NCBI GenBank assembly: GCA_025435555.1 | Contig: JAIWWG010000005.1 | Coordinates: forward strand, 434,001 to 498,000 | DNA from: Chytriomyces cf. hyalinus JEL632 | Taxonomy: Eukaryota; Chytridiomycota; Chytridiomycetes; Chytridiales; Chytriomycetaceae | Length of the DNA stretch: 64,000 nt | Direction: 5' to 3' | In this document: in pieces, positions 56,728-64,000 of the stretch | How the letters are laid out: each line of letters begins with the position of its first letter | How positions within the stretch are numbered: the stretch's first letter is position 1 | The notes under the pieces: generated by a model | Told to the model about the DNA's origin: nothing | Databases searched by the model: none | Seen by the model: only the letters and a program-made list of their open reading frames with translations | Translations under genes and position numbers: made by a program

Positions 56728-56775
56728 TTGTTATTTCTTTCTTGAAAAAAGGAAGAGGGGGCATTCTATACTATT

Positions 56776-57761
56776 TTACTTTACACCTGCCTCACTGCCC
56801 CACCATTCCACCACATTTGGCGGACACTCAGTCAGAACCATTTCCCTTTCACCCTCACTAAGCTCAAAATCTACCAAGCCACTCCTCCGCCACCAATCCA
56901 GCACTCCCACATGCCCGTTCAAACTCGCAAGCAAAAGCGCCTGGCGACTTGTCTCGAAACGGAACCCAGATACAACCCACCACTCCAAAACCCCAACAAA
57001 CCCATTTTGAGAGGCCAAATCCAGCGCCTGCGCCGTGAATAATGGCTCAAAGATGTCCTCGTTCCTGTCATCTAGAAACCCACTCTTCTTCCACCATTCC
57101 AGTACATGCACGTTTCCAGTGCGCGATGCTTTGCTCAACACTTGCCGTGAAAATGATTGCTTAAATTCGTGTCGTAGGCGACAAGTACACCACCAGTCAA
57201 GGACATCAGGAGAATGCGCTGCGTCAATTGATTTTGAAGAGTACTTGAATGCAATGGATCGCCCTTTAGTCAACAATCGCGAGGGTGCTGATCTTGTCCG
57301 AGAATGCGCATCCCACCAAATAAGAACTTCGATATGGCCGTTAGCGCTTGCCCAGTCAACTGCTCTATGGCTGTACTTGAGAGCTAGACCGCTTTTTGTG
57401 AAATAAAATAACACAAGGTCAGACAAGGTTGTGTTTTCAAGTGTCCCAAGAATTTCCAAAACCTTTCAAGCCACCAATCCAAAACCGAGACATGCCCGTA
57501 CCGACTCGCATTGTCCAACGCAGCTCGAGAGTGATTGAAAGGTAGTTTGCTCTGCTTCCACCAGTTCAGTAGTGCCACCTGGCCCTTTGCGGCGGCCTTA
57601 TCGATGGTGGCTCCGGGAAGAAGCGGAATGGCGGAGCTCTGCAGACGAAGAAAGCGAAACGCTGTTGCCAGCTGGAACATTTGAAGCGGAGGAAGCAGTT
57701 GCAGGATGGCTTCGATCAGTTCGTTCGGCAATCGTCTTCCATCCGTCTTATCAGTGCACAT
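56776..57761 (-). CDS. F-box-like protein with ankyrin-type WW-ending repeats
   Basis: Exons 57761-57463 and 57391-56776 give 304 residues. Residues 8-45 resemble an F-box (RLPNELIEAILQLLPP, FQLATAFRFL), followed by about seven repeats of the pattern (D/Q)xASxxGHVxVLDWWxxSG, a divergent ankyrin type that is abundant in chytrid and protist genomes. Such proteins usually bind substrates for Skp1-Cullin ubiquitin ligases, but the F-box match is weak. The intron acceptor (CACAAAAAG) is purine-rich and less typical. It is transcribed divergently from the gene at 57818, only 56 bp away. Confidence 0.75.
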
Positions 57762-57817
57762 TTACAACTCTATTTTACACGGATATTTTCTTTCTTTTTT
57801 TTATATTTATTATATAA
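57762..57817. promoter_or_regulatory. 56-bp bidirectional promoter
   Basis: The whole space between two divergent start codons. Very AT-rich, with TTTTTTATATTTATTATATAAA next to the plus-strand ATG. Both transcripts must start within it or inside the opposite gene. Confidence 0.55.
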
Positions 57818-58174
57818 ATGGCCAAGGCAAGCAAGAAAACTGGGACACCGACAAGGACACCCGAAGCGAAGAACAAGCTCACCTCAGTCAAGACATCAAT
57901 AGCAAAAGACTCTGCGTCAAAGGATAAGTCCGGATGGAAAGCGAAAGGAAATCTGACAAAGCAAAAGACTGAGAACTTGATCGATGAGTTGGACGCTTCA
58001 CTGCCGAAACTGATTGCTTCAATCAGCAAAAACAAGGAGAAACTGAAGCGGGAATCGGGGGCGTTTGGAGTGCTTTCACGGCCAAAGAACGAGGAGGTCG
58101 TGCGGAGGAACGAGGAGCGTCAGCGCACAGAGGACGGCCTTGAGGACGCAATGAAACTGATTGGTGCGCTATGA
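57818..58174 (+). CDS. lysine-rich hypothetical protein
   Basis: Intronless, 118 residues. The first half is Lys/Ser/Thr-rich and probably disordered. The second half is predicted helical: TENLIDELDASLPKLIASI, then a Lys/Glu segment, then GAFGVLSRPKNEEVVRRN and a helix ending MKLIGAL. The composition is that of a small nucleolar or nuclear factor, but no family was recognised. ATG at 57818 is the first possible start and directly follows the TATA-like tract. Confidence 0.6.
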   Translation: MAKASKKTGTPTRTPEAKNKLTSVKTSIAKDSASKDKSGWKAKGNLTKQKTENLIDELDASLPKLIASISKNKEKLKRESGAFGVLSRPKNEEVVRRNEERQRTEDGLEDAMKLIGAL

Positions 58175-58255
58175 CAATAAAAAAAGCGGTCTGCATGCTT
58201 CAGCGTTGCCCAGATTTATTAATATGTTGGGGGAAATATTTATCAGTCTTGAACC

Positions 58256-58753
58256 ATGCAGAAAAGCCCCACGACGGAGAAAGGTGATCCATTCCCTCGA
58301 CCAAGACTCCCCCCATCCAACCGCAACCATTCTAATTTTACACCATCCGGTATGCAAATCGTACAGTCATCGTTCGGTTCCGAGCAACCGGCAGCGCTCC
58401 CATCCTCAAACAGAGCATCTTCAAAATTACAGCATCCCAACGGTTCCAAGCAGTGATTGGGTTCCTGCGAAAAGAATTGGCGCTGGGACCTGGAGACTCT
58501 CTTGTGAGTTTTGACGCCCAATGTTTTTTGATCTCCCCCCAACTCCCGCGTCTCTGATTACACCCACACAGTTTCTGTACATAAACAGTGCGTTTGCACC
58601 TGCCCCGGATGAAATTGTTGCGACGTTATTCAAGGTGCTTCTTTCGATTTCCATCTCTACTTATCTCTCGCTTACGCTCGCGTGGATTTTCAGAACTTTG
58701 GGACAGAAGGCTCGCTGATAGTCAATTACTCAACCACAGCAGCTTGGGGCTGA
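58256..58753 (+). CDS. ATG12: autophagy ubiquitin-like protein Atg12
   Basis: Ubiquitin-like protein conjugated by its C-terminal glycine to Atg5, forming the E3-like complex for Atg8 lipidation. Four short exons: 58256-58283, 58367-58503, 58572-58634 and 58694-58753, giving 95 residues. The assembled protein has VIVRFRATGSAPILKQ, then FKITASQRFQAVIGFLRKEL, FLYINSAFAPAPDEIVATLF, and the diagnostic C-terminus FGTEGSLIVNYSTTAAWG with terminal Gly. The N-terminal disordered extension found in yeast Atg12 is almost absent (nine residues). All introns are GT-AG with matching phase. The stop follows the Gly codon directly, so no processing is needed, as in the family. Confidence 0.95.
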
Positions 58754-58914
58754 TCGAAACTTCCCATAAAGCTCTACACAACACATATTGCACGAAAACA
58801 ACACATGAATAAACCGCCTCCAGAAAAGTTGAAGTAACTTTATTAGCCCCATTTCATCATCTTTTCTTCTATCCCCGTTCTTCACCAACGTACCAAAGCG
58901 AAATGCGGCAACAG

Positions 58915-60344
58915 TCAGTAGACTTGCGGCGAAAATAATTGAAAAAAAAAGATAACTCACTTTTTGGGTTCTGCTTCACGTGAGTTACAATCGTGCCATA
59001 TAAATAGTCGGTTCCCTTTGCATACTTGAAGAACGGATGCATGAGAAGCTCTTTCGCGCTGGGCCTGCCAAACACACACACATAAACATCTCCATATCAT
59101 CAAACAATTATTCAGCAAATAGCAAAATAAACGCTGTTTTACCGCTCATTTGGATTCTTACGAATGCACGCCCGAACCATTTTCATGAAACTTTTCGGCA
59201 TAGATTTTGTCGTCTTAATTCCCGGGCAATCGTACTCCAGTTTGCTCAGAAGGATTTTAACAGGACTCCACTCGTCGAATGGGGTGTGACCGAATGCTAG
59301 CTCCATTGCGGTGATTCCGAAGCTGTAAATGTCCACTTTTTCGTCAAAGTTTGAGTTCTGAAAGGGATGGAGCAATCGGGGAGCAAAGCTGTGTGACTTC
59401 CAACGGATCCCTTATAACGCGCACAACAACATTTTACCTGGGCCATAATTTCAGGAGCCGCCCATTCAATGTTATCGCTGAGGATTGAAAATACATTTTT
59501 AATGTATCCGCCATCTTGCATCAACGAGACCAGCTGGCGAAGGCCTGTGACGCGAACGTTTCCCTTCATATCGAGCAGAATATTGTCGGCGCGTAGATCA
59601 CTGGTTCGGATTGGTGTGTGATGTTTATATTTCAACAAACTGAGCCATGAAATCGCAAGTGCTTTTTTGCTCTCAACTTATGAATCATGTGATTTTCATG
59701 CAAGTAAACGATAGCGTTCAAGACTTCGCGCAAGATGGTCGCGACAACAGGCTCGTCCAAGCCATCTGGGTAATATTCTTTCATGATACCGCGACAGGAG
59801 CCCGTTGCGACAGGAAGAGTAACGCTCCACACTCGCTCGTTTTCAATGAAGCTAGTAAAGTACGGCAGGATATTTTTGTGCGAGCAGAGTCGAGAATTTC
59901 GAATGGTTCGCTGGGGGAGGAAAAAAATGTGTTGAGCTCTTGTTTTCGCGTTTTTTGTTTTTTTGGATGCACAAACAATCATTTCGTCCACAAGCTCGTA
60001 ATCGGGAGATAGAGTGAGGTCCGTGTAGCTTAAGGCGACGAGCTCTTCGGTGGGAATGTACTTTGCAAGGTACAGGTATGATATATCACCGACACCGCCT
60101 GGCGGGAAACAAGAGACGCGTTTAAGGAGCGGCTCTGGTTGCTCCTAGCACATTTGATATGACTTTGGCAAGTTTACCAATGTCTGTGATGAGTTCGTAG
60201 TCCTTAATCTGCGGAGAGTAGGCCAGCGGCTGCTTCAGGTCGCCAGCCGACTCAACGCGGCGGAAGGACAGCGCCCGTGTCTGTCTCAGCAACGGTCGTT
60301 GGCGGTGCAAGTAGTTTGAAAACGAACACGAGACTCACTTTCAT
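58915..60344 (-). CDS. STRAD-like pseudokinase
   Basis: STE20-related pseudokinase, in animals an activator of LKB1 with MO25. Exons 60344-60339 (six bases), 60280-60178, 60098-59977, 59910-59678, 59600-59438, 59357-59143, 59064-58961 and 58922-58915 give 317 residues. Kinase fold from about residue 30, with NILPYFTSFIENERVWSV, EYYPDGLDEPVVATILREVL, and KVDIYSFGITAMELAFGHTPF. Catalytic positions: VAIK reads VALS (Ser60 for Lys), HRD reads HND (154-156), DFG reads TGL (173-175), like the GLR of STRAD. The final exon adds Ile-Tyr-stop and is the least certain join. No WxF partner motif is visible at the end. Confidence 0.83.
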
Positions 60345-60489
60345 CTTTTTTGCGAATGTAAATCTTTGGGCAAGAGAAAAACTCAAACCAAGAACCCGAA
60401 CACGCGCCGCGCAATCGCTGATTAAAACTACCCGGGAATACAAAAGCGCAGGACCGTCAGCTGCCGTGCATGCAAAACCAATCTCGGAA

Positions 60490-61699
60490 ATGATCCGCAA
60501 GTTTATTGTTCTGACCGTTGCGACTCTTCTTGCTTACGCCTCCTGTGGGGACAACGACCTGCCCAGCACCGACGGAGGCGCTGCCGCTGTTCGTCCCATC
60601 GGCGGCCACCCGGTAGACGCTGCTGGCAACTACACAGCTAACGCAACCTCGTTCACGGTGTTTGTGCTGGGCGCTGCAGGCGGTACAACTCTCCCCACCC
60701 TGCCTAACACACATACTCGTTCTTACATGGATTGCTCATTTTGTTTATGTAGGTCCAGTCGAGTCCAGAGTTAGCGGGTACCTCATCCACCCAGCGAATT
60801 CATCAAACATGCTCGGCTTTGACTGTGGATCGCTCATGTCTGGTCTCAGACAAGCGGCCAAGGTTGTTTCAAGCACTGCCCCGTTCAATGCCTTGAAGGG
60901 CAAACTCTCCTCTCGTGACATCCACCGCAACGTCATCAGCGGGTACCTTGTCTCCCACGCCCACATCGATCACATGTCTGGTCTCATCATTGCTTCTGCT
61001 GACGAACGCGCTTCCAACAAGACTGCCGGTATTTTGCCCAAGGCAATCTTGGGTTTGAACTCAACTTTGGTCAACATCCACAACCACGCCTTCAACAATC
61101 AACTGTGGCCCGATCTCGCCCTCTTTGGCTTCTACTTTTATCAGCAATTGATTCCTGGAAGCGTTGCCCACAACGTCTCTGGTATCCAAGGTCTCGATGC
61201 TATCGCTTTCCCAGTTTCGCACGGCAGCAACTACCTCTCCACTTGTTTCCTTCTCGGTACAAACCTTTCCAACTTGGAAGCTGCAGAAGGAAGCGCGATT
61301 CTGCTGTGTGGTGACTTGGGAACAGATGCAAATGAAAAGTCAGTGTACATGAATGACATGTGGACAGCAGTTGCACCGCTTGTCGCATCTTCCCGTCTTA
61401 AAGCAATCATGATTGAATGCTCTTTCCCAACGGCGACTTCAACTGGTGCTCTGTTTGGTCATTTGACGCCTGCGCTGCTGTTTCAAGAATTGCATACACT
61501 TGCCAAAAAAGTTGGATCGGACAATGCGTTGAAGGGAATGAAAGTGCTCATTCAGCACATTAAGGAAAATGACGTGGACGATGATACGGGGGTTTCCGCG
61601 TCTGTTGGAGTGGTGGCGCAGGAACTTGAATCTCTGAATGATGTTGGCGTTGATTTGATCTTTACCCATGAGAAGGTCGGAGGAGCCATTTCGGTTTAG
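60490..61699 (+). CDS. secreted class II cyclic-nucleotide phosphodiesterase
   Basis: Metallo-beta-lactamase-fold cAMP phosphodiesterase (Pde1/PdsA class). Exons 60490-60682 and 60753-61699 give 379 residues. Signal peptide about 1-18 (KFIVLTVATLLAYASCG), with several NxT/S sites (NYTANAT, NSS, NKT, NST, NVS), so it is probably secreted and glycosylated. Metal motif SHAHIDHMSG near residue 135 is the class II signature HxHLDH with Ile for Leu. IAFPVSHGSNYLSTCFLL, ILLCGDLGTD and IMIECSFP are the remaining conserved blocks. Cytosolic fungal Pde1 lacks the signal; Dictyostelium PdsA is the secreted precedent. Divergent from the STRAD-like gene, 145 bp apart. Confidence 0.9.
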
Positions 61700-62232
61700 T
61701 TGGCGATAGAAAGGAAGGATATAATAATAGAAATATGGGGGGAGTTGGTTCTGGTTGTCCATAACAGCACTCTTGCTTGACCTGTGAAGCACATTCTTGT
61801 CACATAGTGCCAGTCAGTCAATGTTCACATGCATGAAATCCTTGCGTCAAAATATTTTAAATCAGGAGTTGAACCCCTTTTAAGTAAATCGGCGGAGTGA
61901 AAACACTGAAACCCAACTGATGGATGCTCTTCTTACTCTGTCCGCCTGCCTGTGCCTGTACATTGTATGCCACGCACGCATCATGCATGAGTCCACACGC
62001 ACGCGAACAGAGCCACACGCAACCAACCAACCAACCAGACCCGCCTCCAGACAGGCAGACAAACGACAGACAGATGAGTGTGTCTCTGTTGATATCAGAC
62101 CCGCCTGCCTGACTTGGGGCGTTGCAATCTCCATCCCCCCATCTCCACAGGCTGAATAAGCAGTAACCCTAACACGAAATCTGAATTACAAAAATGGACT
62201 TTTTATGGCCCAAACAGTAAACAACACAGCAC
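61700..62232. other. intergenic, upstream of the ABCG gene
   Basis: No gene seen. Contains tandem ACCA/GACAG-type short repeats at about 62020-62075 and an isolated TAACCCTAAC at 62164-62173 near the ABCG start. Confidence 0.4.
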
Positions 62233-63952
62233 ATGTCAACATACCACACCACCAACTTGGCGCTGGAACCTGCATTCGATGCAAAGCAGGGACTGGTCCT
62301 GTCCTGGGAGTCCATGTCCTACTCGCTTGTCGGCAAAGATACCTTTCTCCTTGACAACTTGTCCGGAAGCGTCAGACCCGGCGAGGTGTTGGCTGTCATG
62401 GGGCCCTCTGGTGCTGGAAAGTCCACATTCCTGGTTTGTTTATCCTTTTCGCGCTCTTGGTGGAATACAGAACTGATCATTTACTACACAGGATGTGCTT
62501 GCAGGACGAAAGGGAAAAGTCGGCACAGTGCATGGACAGATCCTCCTGGGTGGCAGCGAGCGTGAAATGAAAAAGTACTCCTCGTACGTCACGCAGGACG
62601 ACAGTCTGATTGGTAGTTTCACTGTGCGTGAGACGCTTCAATGGGCCGTGGAGCTGAACAACGACTGCAAATCGAAGCAGGAGCGAGATGAGAAAGTGAT
62701 GGATCTGATGGTGCAGTTTGGACTTGTCAAGGCCGCTGACTCCAAAGTCGGAGACCCGTTTGTGCGTGGGATTTCTGGTGGAGAGAAGCGCCGACTCAGC
62801 ATTGCTGTTCAGCTTTGCAAGGAGCCCAAAGTCATCTTCCTAGATGAGCCGACGAGTGGTCTCGATTCTGCGGCGTCCTTCAAGGTTATGGAAGCCATCA
62901 AATCTTTGGCGAGAAGAAACGGATGCGTCATCGTGTGCACCATCCATCAGCCAAGCCCCAGCACTTACGAGTTGTTTGACAAGGTTTTGTTCCTGGCTCG
63001 AGGAAAGACCATTTATTTTGGCGCATGTGGCGGTGTTGAGGCAGACTACTTTGAATCTATTGGATTCCCAGTGCCGAAACACGTAAATGTCCCCGACGCG
63101 GTGTTGGACAGTTGAGTTTTTTCCTTCGCCCTAAACTATAACTGTGCTCATGTTAACACGTGCATCTAATAACTTTCCAGCAATCAACGTCGATTTCATT
63201 GGGGACGAGGACATTGCCGACTCTCGAATCAAACAATTTGTTGAATCATGGCGCAATTCGGATAAACAAAGCGCAGTCGTTTCAGAATCAGCACAAATCA
63301 AAAGCGTTTCTGTAAACTCAGCCGATGCTCCCATCGTTGGCAGCGCAGATTACACACACGGCTTCTTCAAGCAAGTGGCCATCCTCGCCCGCAGAAACTT
63401 TAGCAACGCGCTCAAAAACATTTTGCTCTTCTGGGTCCGTCTTGCCATGTACCTTGCCATGGCTGTTCTCATGGGAACTACTTGGTGGCGAATGAGTTTG
63501 AACCAAAACACGGTCCAAGATCGTTTCAGCGCCATTTTCTTTTCGATTGCGTTTTTGGCGTTCATGTCTGTCGCTGGAATTCCTGCTGTTTTGGAGGAGC
63601 GCCAGGTCTTTTACCGCGAGCGCATGAACCGGACTTATTCGGTTGGAGCGTATGTCATTGCCAATACGATTGTTTCGATACCCTTTGTCATGGTCATTGC
63701 GGTTGCATTTACTGTCCCGGCGTACTGGATGATGGGTTCGTATTTGGCTTTGATTACCGCGAATATTTTCGGCAAACTAAATTGACAATATTTGCAGGCA
63801 TGAACGGCGGCGCCGAAAACTTTTTCAGATTCCTCGGGTTCCTGTGGCTTGCATTATATGTCGCAGAGTCGGTTGTTATTCTGCTGTCGTCTATATTCCC
63901 AATCTTTGTTGCTGCTTTGACTTTTGTCAGTTTCTTTAACGGCCTCGAGATG
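62233..63952 (+). CDS. ABCG half-transporter (5' part; continues past window)
   Basis: White/Scarlet-type ABC transporter with the nucleotide-binding domain first. Exons 62233-62433, 62492-63110, 63181-63735 and 63798-63952 are visible; a donor GTGAGC follows at 63953, so the 3' end is outside. Walker [10 protein letters not shown] at residues 57-65, signature [10 protein letters not shown], Walker [14 protein letters not shown], and His-switch TIHQPS are intact. The membrane part begins with [21 protein letters not shown] and the ABCG hallmark [24 protein letters not shown]. Short N-terminus (about 25 residues before the domain) and this order indicate a half-size member working as a dimer. 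Substrate unknown (sterol, lipid or drug). Confidence 0.92.
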
Positions 63953-64000
63953 GTGAGCATTTTCTTCTTTGCTCAATCACATCAAATCAGTTTTGCTCAA

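Noticed and set aside
58427-58654. Minus-strand cysteine-containing frames over the 58.2-58.7 kb region
   Set aside because: They are antisense to ATG12, whose four spliced exons give a complete conserved protein.
62164-62173. Telomere-like TAACCCTAAC upstream of the ABCG gene
   Set aside because: Only about one and a half repeat units inside ordinary gene-dense sequence; not a telomere. It could be a promoter element.

Overview
The window is nuclear DNA of a compact, intron-rich fungus. Introns are mostly 45-150 bp with GT...AG ends, and many genes have a start codon within a few bases of the first intron. The genes present point to a zoosporic (chytrid-type) fungus. There is a flagellar axoneme protein (MNS1 family), a cyclic-nucleotide-gated channel, a fungal Tup1 co-repressor with polyglutamine tracts, a chitin-binding secreted protein, a GPI-type Ser/Thr-rich wall protein and Atg12. 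No transposon, virus-like element, CRISPR array or rRNA was recognised. Species assignment is inference.

Layout. 0-5 kb: the 5' part of an NmrA-like NAD(P)-binding protein gene (minus), mitochondrial ribosomal protein uL23m, two tandem secreted proteins with 18 cysteines each, and an ornithine decarboxylase antizyme (minus) with a TCC_TGA +1 frameshift site. 5.8-9.4 kb: a nine-exon glutamyl-tRNA synthetase carrying an EMAP-II/Arc1-type tRNA-binding domain at its C-terminus. 9.7-15.5 kb: tRNA-Asn, GAPDH, a small spliced gene, a Vip1/PPIP5K inositol pyrophosphate kinase and tRNA-Thr. 15.9-27 kb: a membrane protein with a cytosolic SAM domain, an FAD monooxygenase, an Asn-rich unknown, a CNG channel and a chitin-binding protein with a lysine-rich tail. 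27.3-33.1 kb: five universal-stress-protein (USP) genes interleaved with a peroxisomal-type NADH pyrophosphatase. 33.4-40.8 kb: a membrane-anchored SGNH esterase, RCL1, a Yip1-family protein and a GRAM-domain membrane protein. 41-45.5 kb: a 1,403-residue mucin-like GPI protein with higher-order repeats. 47-64 kb: ALY/REF export factor, TUP1, an alpha/beta hydrolase, MNS1, mitochondrial uS17m, an ankyrin-like repeat protein, a lysine-rich unknown, ATG12, a STRAD-like pseudokinase, a secreted class II cyclic-nucleotide phosphodiesterase and the 5' part of an ABCG transporter.

How they relate. Most neighbours are unrelated housekeeping genes, as usual for fungi. The real clusters are the USP array around the NADH pyrophosphatase, the tandem cysteine-rich pair, and the internally duplicated mucin. 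Several proteins are atypical for their family. The GluRS carries the tRNA-binding module that yeast keeps on separate Arc1p. The Vip1 protein has Lys where the phosphatase half of its family normally has His. The channel has IGNT in its pore filter. The STRAD-like protein lacks the beta-3 lysine and the DFG aspartate. Exon joins given here were read by eye from splice signals, phase and family conservation; none was tested with transcripts.
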